NCBI GenBank assembly: GCA_002320775.1
Contig: DCKY01000205.1
Coordinates: 1,127 to 16,972, forward strand
Reading direction: 5' to 3'
Length of the DNA stretch: 15,846 nt
Origin: Planctomycetes bacterium UBA1662
GTDB lineage: Bacteria; Planctomycetota; UBA8108
The notes beneath the pieces were generated by a model. It had not been told where the DNA came from and did no database searches. It saw only the letters and a program-made list of their open reading frames with translations. The position numbers were made by a program, and so were the translations under genes. Below, piece by piece: positions 7,612-15,025 of the stretch. Positions within the stretch are counted from its first letter, which is position 1; every line of letters begins with the position of its first letter.

Positions 7612-8682
7612 CTATCGGCCCTCTCCGCCTTCGGCCGGCTTCTCCTTGGCGGGCTCTGCGGCTGGAGCTGCCTCGGCCTGCTCCTCTTCCTCTTCTTCGG
7701 GACAGACCAGGCGGTAGATGTTGTCCATCGTCCGGTTGAGGCTCTCTTTTGAGACGCGGTAGCGAAAGCCCGCATCGAAAAAGCGCAGCACCGCATCCGC
7801 CTTGTCCTTCGTGTTCAGCCGAGGATTGATCGCCTGGATCTGGGCCTCTTTTTCAAATTCCCTCTGGTAGCTCACCGATCGCTTGGCGACCATCCTGCCG
7901 AGACGCAGAAGGTTCGCGTGAGCGGTGAGCGACTTGGAATGAACTGCCGGACTGTCGCTGGGGAAGTCGATAAGGACGGCCTTCTGGGTCGCGCCCATCT
8001 TCCGGCGCCATTTACGGATATAAAGCTCAAGCCCCTTGCGATCGATCACGCCGGCAGTCGAGTACTTCTTGCCTTCCTTTACGGCATCCAGGGTGGACTT
8101 GAAATCATTCCAATTGCCGACAAGCTCGTTGATGAAATCATCGTAGACCGTACACATCAGGTTTTCTTGAGCCTCGCGCTCCGCTTCAGTGCCGACCTTG
8201 ATAGCGTAGTTCTCCTGGCCATAGAGCCAGACCAGCGGATTCGCCTTGGGCGGAAAGATTTTCGTTTTGCCCTTAAACGCCTTACCGACCGTGGACGTCT
8301 GCTCTTCAAGATCTATCTGGACCCTGAGATAATAATTGTCCACACCCAGCGCTTTCTTCGGTACCCATTCGTAGATGACACCCTTGCGCTTGGAGGTCTT
8401 GAGGGTATAGAAGATGGTCTCGCCGATCAGGGGCAGTCCATTATGAACCAGGTCCATCTGGATCTTCGTGCCGAGGGGCAGGTCGGACGAAAAATTCAGC
8501 TTAAGCTTCAATGTCTGCTTGCCGCCCTTCGCGGCCGCGACATATTCCGAGCTGATGAGCTCCATGTACGGCTTGTATTCAATATCCTCGTTCGGATCAT
8601 CCTGGCTGAATCCCCGGGAACAGAAGATACCCGTAAACAGGACCGCTGCAAGTGCAGGGAGGAACAATCTATCGAGCTTCAT
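7612..8682 (-). CDS. Secreted protein of unknown function, coupled to the giant pseudopilin
   Basis: I do not recognise the family. The protein has 356 residues. It begins with a Sec-type signal peptide (MKLDRLFLPALAAVLF..., likely cut near FSQ, 25-27); the Cys at 21 has no proper lipobox. Residues about 35-145 look beta-rich, alternating strands such as KQTLKLKLNF (55-64) and NYYLRVQIDL (116-125), suggesting an Ig-like or similar sandwich. Residues about 155-325 look helical and rich in Lys and Arg. The tail (329-356) is Glu/Ala/Pro low complexity. ATG at 8680-8682 overlaps the preceding stop as TGATG, with AGAGGA about nine bases upstream; an in-frame TTG at 8683-8685 is the alternative start. 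The overlap suggests translational coupling and a shared envelope role. Confidence 0.8.
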   Translation of the reverse strand: MKLDRLFLPALAAVLFTGIFCSRGFSQDDPNEDIEYKPYMELISSEYVAAAKGGKQTLKLKLNFSSDLPLGTKIQMDLVHNGLPLIGETIFYTLKTSKRKGVIYEWVPKKALGVDNYYLRVQIDLEEQTSTVGKAFKGKTKIFPPKANPLVWLYGQENYAIKVGTEAEREAQENLMCTVYDDFINELVGNWNDFKSTLDAVKEGKKYSTAGVIDRKGLELYIRKWRRKMGATQKAVLIDFPSDSPAVHSKSLTAHANLLRLGRMVAKRSVSYQREFEKEAQIQAINPRLNTKDKADAVLRFFDAGFRYRVSKESLNRTMDNIYRLVCPEEEEEEQAEAAPAAEPAKEKPAEGGEGR

Positions 8683-11600
8683 CAATCTACGTCCTCTTGG
8701 AGAAGAATTTTGGGATTGGGCAGATAATAGGAAAGCGAAACATCATCCAGCACCGGCGTCTGCACGACTCCGCCGGCGGTGTTGCCGGAGAGGGACTTGG
8801 ACCCCTTCAGAAAAAACTTATACACGAATTCGGCGCTCTGGCCCTTGACCCCGGTATCCGGCCTGAAGATTTCTCGACCCGATATCTGGCTCCTGACATT
8901 CGGGCTTCTCCAGGGCGCGCGGAACCGAGGCGGCAACGCGTTGGTCGAACGGAAGTAGGTCTCGCACTCGAGCGGGGTATTCACCAATTGAACCGCGGTG
9001 GAGTTGGGCAGGGAATCTGTAAAGGTCGTCGGATAGTACGCGGTCCAATCGATGGATCGCAGGACCACGCTGTCCACCCCTGGAGGCAAGGGAACCTCGA
9101 AGAGGTTCGCATACTCTCCCGTACGCTGGGTGAAATAACCCGCCCCGGCATTGCTGCCATAGTAGCGTTTCACCTGGGGAAAGGTTCCCTGGTAGACGAT
9201 CAGTTCGTCGATCGTCGCATTGGCAAGAATCCGCTTCACCGTAGGCGCCACTGTAGTAACCCCGCCCCCTCCGCCTGTCTTGGCGCTGGTGGTAAACCAC
9301 TTGAACACGCCGGCATCTGAGACGCCCTGCGGGCGGACGATTCCGCCGACCATCAGGCCGTCAATGGGCTGACGCTGGTTGAGACGGACCCAGGAGTTGG
9401 CCGTGCCATCGATGACCTGCTGGGCTCTCCTGGGGGTACCTCCCGTGGTCACCTCTTTGAAATCGATATAGAGCTTGATGGGGAAGACGGGATTGGCATC
9501 GTCCCAATCGATCGCGATATGGTGCCATTCGTGCGCCCTGAAGTGCTTGATGTCAGCGACGATGTCGGCTCTGGAAATGATCTTCTGCTGATCAAGGTGC
9601 TCGAGAATCGGGTTCTCGCCCTGCTGGGGAGCTCCGCCGCCCCCCCCGGCCGAGCCGGGGTCAGGATAGAGCTTGGCGCTTCCCGCTGCGCCGCCGACAC
9701 CCCCGGCCTCAGGAAATGCCTGATGGTAGTACATACGAACGACACGCATCTGACCCCGGGTGTTCTTGAAGAGGAAGAATTGGCTGCCTTCCGATCCGCT
9801 GAACTCCTGGGCGGCCGGCAGGACCTCCCTGATCACCTGGGTGCAGCCGAGCAGGCCGCTGAAGACCGGATCATCGCCGTCAAACTCGAACTTGACCCAG
9901 AAGCCGATCCCGCCGCGATAGTAGGGAACGTTACCAAGAATATTCTGTCCCCGGCTGCCAATACCGGCGGACCCGACCCTCACGTTGCCGCCGCCGAGGC
10001 CGACCTCCCCAATACGCTGCCGCGCCGGAAGAACCAGCAGCCTGTTGCCGAGGTGCTGCTGGCGAAAGAGGCTGGAATTGAACCCATCCGGGAAGAGATC
10101 CGTTCCGATCTCCTCTTTGCCGACAATGGGATCTGTGTACTGCGCCGCCACATTGCCCCGGAAGACGTTCAGGTTCTGAAGCGTCTTGAGACGATAGAAT
10201 TCCCTGTACTTTCTCTGGAAACGGCTGAAGTTGAAGTCAAAGACGCCCTTGAGAGCATCGCTGACCTCATCGCCAAAGAAGCTGACGCCGCTTCCCTGGA
10301 GTGACCTTCGCAGCCGACTGACATTCTGCGGATCGCGCTCGGAAAAAGAGTGCTCCGCGAGAATACTCGGATCCCTGCCGAACATCTGGCTCCTGGCAGT
10401 ATACGGACTCTGCTGGCGGCGGGCATCGAGCAGACCGGCAAGCTCCACACGACCATCACGAGCCGAGCCCTGTGAATACAGCTCCGTCAGCGCGTTCATC
10501 GGCTCAGGCCAGGTCTGGACAAACTTGCGATCGTTCTTGCTTGAGCGGGCACCGATATTGAAGGTTTTCTGGAAGTGGAACTGGTTGGTATGCCGTAAAA
10601 CATCGAATACCTTGACGACCGTCCTGATCTTACGGCGGAAAGGAAAAAGATCCGCCGGAACCTCTTCGCCTCCGCCGCCACGATTTCCGACCACGGTGCG
10701 GGAGGCTCTCTCACTCCATTGTGACTTGTCGACCATCTGGCCAAGGGTGGTGATCTCGAAGGTTCCCATCGGACCAAAACAGAACTCGGTGGTGTGTCCC
10801 TTTTTCAACTGGGGAACCTGGCCGCCTGACTTATCCGCCCAGACCAGGTCGGACTTATCAACCGCCACGTAGGCCGAGAGGTTCGGATTGTAGCGAGAGA
10901 TCCTGGTGTTGGGATTGAAGTTCGCCTTGATGACTCCCTTGATCAGGTCGTAATACCAGGCGTTGCTGTCATGCACCGCGAGCCCGAGCTTGCGGAAGGT
11001 ATTTCGTTCGGCCCCCTGGGCTGTTCCCTTCTGCCAGAGCCTGCCGATGGGACTGCCCGCGCCGCCAATGACATGCCCGCGTATCAAGCGATTGTTCGGC
11101 TGATCCGGATCGATCACCTGGACGCTGGCAAAGCCCGGGAAATAGCTGGCATCCAGACCATCTATAAAATCTTCGAAGCCGGGCTGGCTGGGATCGTTGG
11201 TGCGCCAGGCGCGGAAGAACCTCCGGCCGTTTTTTCGATTACTGACGATCTGCTGAACAATCTTGAGCGACTCGGTATATTCAAGCCGCGGTGTATAGAC
11301 AAAGATCGGACGCGGCGTAACATCACGGACCTCTTCATCGGCGAAGATCCGCTCTCCGAGAATCTGGGCGGCCTGGTCGACAGCTGTAACGGCGCCGCCG
11401 GCGACCCCCAGGCGGGAATACGGAAAGGTCCTTCGCCCGGCGAGTCCCATGAAACAGGATATAAGAACCTCCTCCGGCGCCGTGTTGATGTTCACCGGGT
11501 ATCGCGGTTCATGGCCGAGCCGCGGCGCTCCAACAGCGCTGGGCATCCGCAAGCCTCCGCCGCCGCCGACACCTCCTCCTCCCTGCGCCCCCCCACCGGT

Positions 11601-12431
11601 ATTGGTCGTACCCAGGGCCAGGTCGCGAACCTCATCGTCTCCGTCATCGGCCTTGTAGGTGTAGGGATCGAGCCAGGAGTGGCAGACGACAAAGTCTTTC
11701 ACCGTCTCAAAGTTTTCATCCCCAATCAGCTGGCGCAGCTGGTTCTTGGACTGGAAACGCTGACCCTCGAGACGCTGGCGGAAAAGCATGACACTCTCCC
11801 CCGTGATTCGCAGCCCGGTTCGGCGCGGCCCAGTATAGAAGGGGTTGGTCACCTGGCGGCCATCCCGCTTGAGACGGGCGCTGCGCTCGATCACGGTCCC
11901 GAGATTGTCGAGCATCCTGGCCAGCGTATCCTGGCGGCCGTTCAGGTTGATGAGCGAGTTGGTGTCAATGACCTTGGTCTTGTACTGAAAACGATAACCC
12001 GCAACATCAAGGTAGGTGCTCCAGCGTCCGACCCTCGGATCCTCGACTCCAACCCGGCCATGGGCGAGGTCATCCTCCTTGGGTAGACGGAACAGCCAGT
12101 CGGTATTGCCATAGAAAGACCAGGAGTAGTGATTGCTGGCTTCGTGAAGCTTGGCAACGACCATGTCCAGGGCCGAGCTCGACATCATCTCCATGCGCTG
12201 GGCATCAACGTAATTGTTGGCAGCCTTGCGCTCCAGCCTCATGAGCTGGGCAAAGGATGCTCCCAGGACGGCAAGCAGGGTGAGAACCCCAAGCGCGATG
12301 ATCAGCATCGCGCCTTCCCGCCGGTCAGTGGAAAAATAACCGGAAGGCGTTGCGCAGAGCTGCTTCCCTAATCTCTCCCGGCACGCATCTCTGCGCGCAT
12401 CTCTGTTCAAACCGTTTTCAGTCTTCTGCAT
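8682..12431 (-). CDS. Giant GspK-like minor pseudopilin with LamG-like domain
   Basis: Predicted tip pseudopilin of a type II secretion or type IV pilus-like machine, processed by prepilin peptidase. It has 1249 residues against roughly 300-350 for GspK. A basic leader ends at RREG (37-40), then AMLIIALGVLTLLAVLGASF (41-60) is the prepilin helix, with no Glu at position 5, as in GspK. DTNSLINLNGRQ (156-167), a helix-hairpin-helix-like stretch SKNQLRQLIGDENFETVKDF (228-247) and VNINTAPEEVL (313-323) match the GspK fold. A concanavalin A/LamG-like region covers about 838-1085: GIGFWVKFEF (841-850), EWHHIAIDWD (968-977), IKLYIDFKEV (985-994) and ATIDELIVYQGTF (1072-1084). A further beta-rich C-terminus ends with PVLDDVSLSYYLP (1226-1238). 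Gly-rich linkers sit at 279-293, 585-588, 929-933 and 1053-1057. Residues about 400-830 are unassigned. The start is ATG 12429-12431. No other secretion gene is in the window. Confidence 0.8.
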   Translation of the reverse strand: MQKTENGLNRDARRDACRERLGKQLCATPSGYFSTDRREGAMLIIALGVLTLLAVLGASFAQLMRLERKAANNYVDAQRMEMMSSSALDMVVAKLHEASNHYSWSFYGNTDWLFRLPKEDDLAHGRVGVEDPRVGRWSTYLDVAGYRFQYKTKVIDTNSLINLNGRQDTLARMLDNLGTVIERSARLKRDGRQVTNPFYTGPRRTGLRITGESVMLFRQRLEGQRFQSKNQLRQLIGDENFETVKDFVVCHSWLDPYTYKADDGDDEVRDLALGTTNTGGGAQGGGGVGGGGGLRMPSAVGAPRLGHEPRYPVNINTAPEEVLISCFMGLAGRRTFPYSRLGVAGGAVTAVDQAAQILGERIFADEEVRDVTPRPIFVYTPRLEYTESLKIVQQIVSNRKNGRRFFRAWRTNDPSQPGFEDFIDGLDASYFPGFASVQVIDPDQPNNRLIRGHVIGGAGSPIGRLWQKGTAQGAERNTFRKLGLAVHDSNAWYYDLIKGVIKANFNPNTRISRYNPNLSAYVAVDKSDLVWADKSGGQVPQLKKGHTTEFCFGPMGTFEITTLGQMVDKSQWSERASRTVVGNRGGGGEEVPADLFPFRRKIRTVVKVFDVLRHTNQFHFQKTFNIGARSSKNDRKFVQTWPEPMNALTELYSQGSARDGRVELAGLLDARRQQSPYTARSQMFGRDPSILAEHSFSERDPQNVSRLRRSLQGSGVSFFGDEVSDALKGVFDFNFSRFQRKYREFYRLKTLQNLNVFRGNVAAQYTDPIVGKEEIGTDLFPDGFNSSLFRQQHLGNRLLVLPARQRIGEVGLGGGNVRVGSAGIGSRGQNILGNVPYYRGGIGFWVKFEFDGDDPVFSGLLGCTQVIREVLPAAQEFSGSEGSQFFLFKNTRGQMRVVRMYYHQAFPEAGGVGGAAGSAKLYPDPGSAGGGGGAPQQGENPILEHLDQQKIISRADIVADIKHFRAHEWHHIAIDWDDANPVFPIKLYIDFKEVTTGGTPRRAQQVIDGTANSWVRLNQRQPIDGLMVGGIVRPQGVSDAGVFKWFTTSAKTGGGGGVTTVAPTVKRILANATIDELIVYQGTFPQVKRYYGSNAGAGYFTQRTGEYANLFEVPLPPGVDSVVLRSIDWTAYYPTTFTDSLPNSTAVQLVNTPLECETYFRSTNALPPRFRAPWRSPNVRSQISGREIFRPDTGVKGQSAEFVYKFFLKGSKSLSGNTAGGVVQTPVLDDVSLSYYLPNPKILLQEDVD

Positions 12432-12618
12432 TCGAACTTTCCGTCCCTGAACTGTGCGAGTAGGAACTCAAAAACAAGAAACGACTCGGTCGGGCCTCCA
12501 AGGCAGCTTTCGCAACTTCTGCCAGACGCACCGAAAGAGACCTAAATCCCTTACCTAATAGACTGCCTGCCAAAGCACGGCGTTGCAAATCAGCATAGGC
12601 AAAGTCGTCTGTTTTTTA

Positions 12619-12639
12619 CAGGCACCATTGGCGTGCCTG
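12619..12639. repeat. Palindrome CAGGCAC-N7-GTGCCTG
   Basis: A perfect 7-bp inverted repeat with a 7-nt centre, flanked by a T6 tract on one side and AAAA on the other. The U-run would precede the stem in both directions, so a terminator is unlikely. An operator about 190 bp upstream of the pseudopilin start is possible. Confidence 0.45.
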
Positions 12640-12657
12640 AAAACAAGATAGCACAAA

Positions 12658-12673
12658 TGACAGAACGCTGTCA
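12658..12673. repeat. Palindrome TGACAG-AACG-CTGTCA
   Basis: A perfect 6-bp inverted repeat around a 4-nt centre, 18 bp from the preceding palindrome. It has the size of a dimeric regulator site. It is not an E. coli LexA box (the half-sites point outward) nor the Gram-positive GAAC-N4-GTTC type. Confidence 0.35.
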
Positions 12674-12754
12674 GCAGTACCGACTTGTGGAAAACTCAGG
12701 GAGTTTAGCACACGATGGGGACTCCGGCGAGAAACGATCTGCGGTCCTACCAGC

Positions 12755-12796
12755 TAAAAGACCAGCGGAGCACTTAAATGATCCGTACTCCGCTGG
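12755..12796 (-). terminator. Probable Rho-independent terminator of recA
   Basis: Arms CCAGCGGAGCAC (12762-12773) and GTACTCCGCTGG (12785-12796) pair at 11 of 12 positions around an 11-nt loop. On the minus strand the stem is followed by TCTTTTA. It lies 46 bp after the recA stop, in the right orientation. Confidence 0.65.
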
Positions 12797-12842
12797 AATT
12801 CTCTATATTTGCCTGAACGCAGCCCTCTCAGCCACGGCCGGG

Positions 12843-14042
12843 TTACAGACCAAGCTCTGCGCGAACCTGTGTCTCAATTCTCTCGAGAATGTCAGTGTTC
12901 TCCTCAAGGAACTGGACCGTACGATCTCGCCCCTGACCGATTCGAACATCCTCGAAAGAATGCCAGGCACCCGAACGCTTGACGATCTCCTGCTCAACCG
13001 CGACATCGAGCAGATCCCCGATATAGGAAATGCCCTCGTTAAAGATGATGTCGAACTCGGCCTGGCGGAACGGAGCGGCCACCTTGTTCTTGACCACTTT
13101 GACTCGCGTACGGTTACCGCGGAAGGTATCTCCATCCTTGATCGCTCCGATTCGGCGGATGTCGAGCCGAACCGAAGAATAGAATTTGAGCGCCCGGCCG
13201 CCCGAGGTCGTCTCGGGGCTGCCGAACATGACTCCGATCTTTTCCCGGATCTGATTGATGAAGATCAGGCAGGTCTTCGATTTGTTCACAGCGCCGGTCA
13301 GCTTTCGCAGAGCCTGCGACATCAGGCGCGCCTGGAGGCCGACGTGGGTATCTCCCATGTCACCTTCGAGCTCCGCCCGCGGCACGAGAGCGGCGACACT
13401 GTCGATGACGATCACATCGAGCGCGTTTGAGTTTATCAGCATCTCCGCGATCTCCAGGGCCTGCTCGCCTGAATCCGGCTGCGAAACGAGCAGTGTGTCA
13501 AGATTGACCCCCAGCTTCCTCGCGTAGCTTGGATCAAGGGCGTGCTCGGCATCGATAAAACCTGCCGACCCGCCCGCCTTCTGGGCATTGGCAATGATCT
13601 CGAGGGTCAGCGTGGTCTTGCCCGAAGACTCAGGGCCATAGACCTCGACGATCCGCCCGCGCGGAACACCGCCGACTCCAAGCGCGACATCCAGCGAGAG
13701 CGAACCCGTGGAGATCGTGGCCACATCAACCTTATGATCAGCTCCGAGGAACATGATAGATCCCTCGCCACACTTGCGTTGGATCTGGTCGAGAGCAAAA
13801 TCAAGCGCCTGCCCCTTGCCCTTCTTTTCTTTGTCCTTTTTTTTGGCGGAAGCCTTTGCCTGGCTTTTACTCTTAGGCCCCTTTGGGGAAGGACCGCCCT
13901 TTGAAGTTGTTTCTTTTTGTGGCACCGCTATTTCCTGACCATTTTTCTGCTTTGACGTTTCCTGCTTTGGCGCTTCCCGCTTTGCTGTCTCCTGCTCTAC
14001 CGGAAGTTCCGCCACCGCGGTCGACGTTTTCATTCTACCCAT
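12843..14042 (-). CDS. recA: RecA recombinase with lysine-rich N-terminal extension
   Basis: Strand-exchange ATPase for homologous recombination and SOS co-protease activity. The core is canonical: Walker A GPESSGKTT (136-144, K142), catalytic E166 in FIDAEHALDP, Walker B VIVIDSVAALVP (185-196), and the C-terminal SGAWHSF...IGQG region. Aligned by motif, residue 142 corresponds to E. coli K72, so there are about 70 extra residues at the N-terminus. These are rich in Lys, Glu, Gln, Thr and Ser, becoming Ala/Lys-rich (57-76). The protein ends at RAELGL, about where the E. coli core ends, so the usual acidic tail is missing. ATG 14040-14042 has AAGGAG (14053-14058) ten bases upstream, and an internal ATG only three codons later gives the same picture. 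Next upstream is a lipoprotein gene; a terminator follows. I see no recognisable LexA box. Confidence 0.98.
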   Translation of the reverse strand: MGRMKTSTAVAELPVEQETAKREAPKQETSKQKNGQEIAVPQKETTSKGGPSPKGPKSKSQAKASAKKKDKEKKGKGQALDFALDQIQRKCGEGSIMFLGADHKVDVATISTGSLSLDVALGVGGVPRGRIVEVYGPESSGKTTLTLEIIANAQKAGGSAGFIDAEHALDPSYARKLGVNLDTLLVSQPDSGEQALEIAEMLINSNALDVIVIDSVAALVPRAELEGDMGDTHVGLQARLMSQALRKLTGAVNKSKTCLIFINQIREKIGVMFGSPETTSGGRALKFYSSVRLDIRRIGAIKDGDTFRGNRTRVKVVKNKVAAPFRQAEFDIIFNEGISYIGDLLDVAVEQEIVKRSGAWHSFEDVRIGQGRDRTVQFLEENTDILERIETQVRAELGL

Positions 14043-14109
14043 TTTCTCTACACTCCTTCTCAGCTTGGTTGCTTTAGATCACGATTTGTTTTCCTGAACC
14101 AGAAGCTGT

Positions 14110-14148
14110 CCGGAAATATCGACCCAAAAAACGGACCACTATTTCCGG
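14110..14148. promoter_or_regulatory. Spaced inverted repeat upstream of recA
   Basis: CCGGAAATA (14110-14118) and TATTTCCGG (14140-14148) are a perfect 9-bp inverted repeat with a 21-bp spacer, so half-sites are 30 bp (about three helical turns) apart. It lies 68 bp upstream of the recA ATG. On the minus strand the spacer contains a short CGGA/TCCG stem followed by T6, so a weak terminator of the lipoprotein gene is an alternative reading. Confidence 0.45.
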
Positions 14149-14167
14149 CCATCGTCGGCTCATAACT

Positions 14168-14692
14168 CTAACTGTCCCCTGCTTCCTTGTCAGACGAAGA
14201 ATCATCGCCGGAAGAGTCCGCCTCGGCTTCGCCGCCGCCAGGGTTCTCCTGGCCGGATTCGTCGCCCGAATTCTTACCTTCATCTACCCGGACTTCAGAC
14301 GCGCTGCCAACGCCGCCGCCACCAGCCTGGCCGGAACCTCCGGCCGCCTCCGCCATGCGCCTTCTGGCAGTATCCTTCATATAGTCATCCAGGGTACTGC
14401 GAATCTCGCGCTTCGTACGCGCCGGGTGATACATGACCCTCCAGCGCTGGTCAGGTGACAAGTCACCATAGTTCTTCCGCACGAGATTACGCCTGAAGTC
14501 GAGCGCCTCACGCTCCCCCAGCCTTCTGTTCCCATCACTGCAGGACACCGCAACGGCGCCCACGATGACGACAAGAACAGCTACCCGGGCAAACGCCCGC
14601 AGGCGGCTGTCCGGCAAACAGGAGGAAGCCGCGCCAGGAAAGGCCCTGGAGCACTGTTGAAGCTTCGTTCGAATAAAAGAAAGTACCGGCAT
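14168..14692 (-). CDS. Putative lipoprotein with acidic low-complexity tail
   Basis: I do not recognise the family. From ATG 14690-14692 it has 174 residues. A basic N-region of about 33 residues precedes a hydrophobic segment (VAVLVVIVGAVAV) that ends in AVSC, an acceptable though not ideal lipobox; the mature protein would begin CSDGN. A basic, helical central part (GEREALDFRRNLVRKNYGDL and what follows) leads into a Gly-rich linker and a Glu/Asp/Ser-rich tail ending DKEAGDS. The ATG has GGGAG a few bases upstream; the frame stays open to a TTG at 14780-14782, which lacks a good site and overlaps a hairpin. It precedes recA on the same strand by 125 bp. It is probably an envelope protein; function unknown. 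Confidence 0.65.
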   Translation of the reverse strand: MPVLSFIRTKLQQCSRAFPGAASSCLPDSRLRAFARVAVLVVIVGAVAVSCSDGNRRLGEREALDFRRNLVRKNYGDLSPDQRWRVMYHPARTKREIRSTLDDYMKDTARRRMAEAAGGSGQAGGGGVGSASEVRVDEGKNSGDESGQENPGGGEAEADSSGDDSSSDKEAGDS

Positions 14693-14782
14693 GATTCTCC
14701 CGAACTTCCCTGGCTCCTGTGGATACAGGAAACGACAGGGGTCCGTAAAAAACGAAAAAGCAGAGTATTCGTTCTTCCCCAA

Positions 14783-14814
14783 TTCCTACGGGGAGAACGG
14801 TCCCCGTGAAGGAA
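14783..14814 (-). other. Hairpin in leader of the lipoprotein mRNA
   Basis: TTCCTACGGGGA (14783-14794) pairs with TCCCCGT (14801-14807) and AGGAA (14810-14814): 12 base pairs with a 2-nt bulge and a 6-nt loop. No T-run follows directly on either strand. It lies between the candidate promoter and the lipoprotein ATG, so it would form near the 5' end of the transcript. Confidence 0.5.
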
Positions 14815-14834
14815 CATGCAAACCGGCAGCGGGG

Positions 14835-14862
14835 ATTCTATTGAGTCCGGCAGGGAGTGCAA
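14835..14862 (-). promoter_or_regulatory. Candidate promoter for the lipoprotein gene
   Basis: On the minus strand, TTGCAC (14857-14862), a 16-bp spacer and TAGAAT (14835-14840), with -10 matching 5 of 6 consensus bases. It predicts a leader of roughly 135 nt containing the hairpin at 14783-14814. Confidence 0.35.
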
Positions 14863-14961
14863 GGAAAAACCCGGCGGCGATCGGGCCGCTGACCCGGCCC
14901 AAGACAGCTTCACATCTTCAAAAACCGCGGAAACACTGAGTCTTTGTCGAAATAAACTATC

Positions 14962-14991
14962 TTGATGCGCGTAAATACCTAATGGTAAATT
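14962..14991 (+). promoter_or_regulatory. Candidate promoter for glutamine synthetase
   Basis: TTGATG (14962-14967), an 18-bp spacer and TAAATT (14986-14991), each matching 4 of 6 consensus bases. The spacer also includes most of a GTAAAT direct repeat (14971-14976 and 14985-14990). No sigma-54 -24/-12 element is visible. Weak evidence. Confidence 0.25.
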
Positions 14992-15008
14992 CCGTTTCCT
15001 TTTCGTCT

Positions 15009-15025
15009 GAAACTTTTCGAAACTT
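15009..15025 (+). repeat. Tandem GAAACTT repeat before glutamine synthetase
   Basis: GAAACTT occurs at 15009-15015 and 15019-15025, exactly one helical turn apart, 48 bp before the ATG. Direct repeats at 10-bp spacing can be a regulator site, but two short copies may be chance. Confidence 0.3.

Larger units (their letters stand above)
12432..12842. other. Intergenic region between recA and the pseudopilin gene
   Basis: 411 bases with no convincing gene. It holds a probable recA terminator (12755-12796) and two palindromes, CAGGCAC-N7-GTGCCTG (12619-12639) and TGACAG-AACG-CTGTCA (12658-12673). It must also carry the promoter for the pseudopilin gene; I see only a weak candidate on the minus strand: TGTAAA, 17 bp, TATGCT, within 12588-12618. 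Open frames entering it from the right are shadows of recA. Confidence 0.7.

Noticed and set aside
6999..7796. 265-codon open frame on the minus strand
   Set aside because: Antisense to purD and out of frame within the secreted-protein gene; no recognisable motif.
7918..8727. 269-codon open frame on the plus strand
   Set aside because: Antisense to the secreted-protein gene, which has a signal peptide and coupled start.
10971..12086. 371-codon open frame on the plus strand
   Set aside because: Antisense to the conserved N-terminal part of the GspK-like gene.
12686..12694. DnaA-box-like TGTGGAAAA
   Set aside because: Eight of nine bases match, but it is single and there is no AT-rich unwinding region or dnaA/dnaN nearby, so no origin is supported.
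12633..13430. 265-codon open frame on the plus strand
   Set aside because: Antisense to recA; its start lies in the intergenic region with no ribosome-binding site.
14043..14167. LexA box upstream of recA
   Set aside because: I looked for CTGT-N8-ACAG, GAAC-N4-GTTC and GTTC-N7-GTTC forms and found none; the spaced inverted repeat is reported separately.
14692..14782. Longer lipoprotein start at TTG 14780-14782
   Set aside because: It adds 30 residues before the signal sequence, has no good ribosome-binding site and lies against a strong hairpin, while ATG 14692 has GGGAG just upstream.
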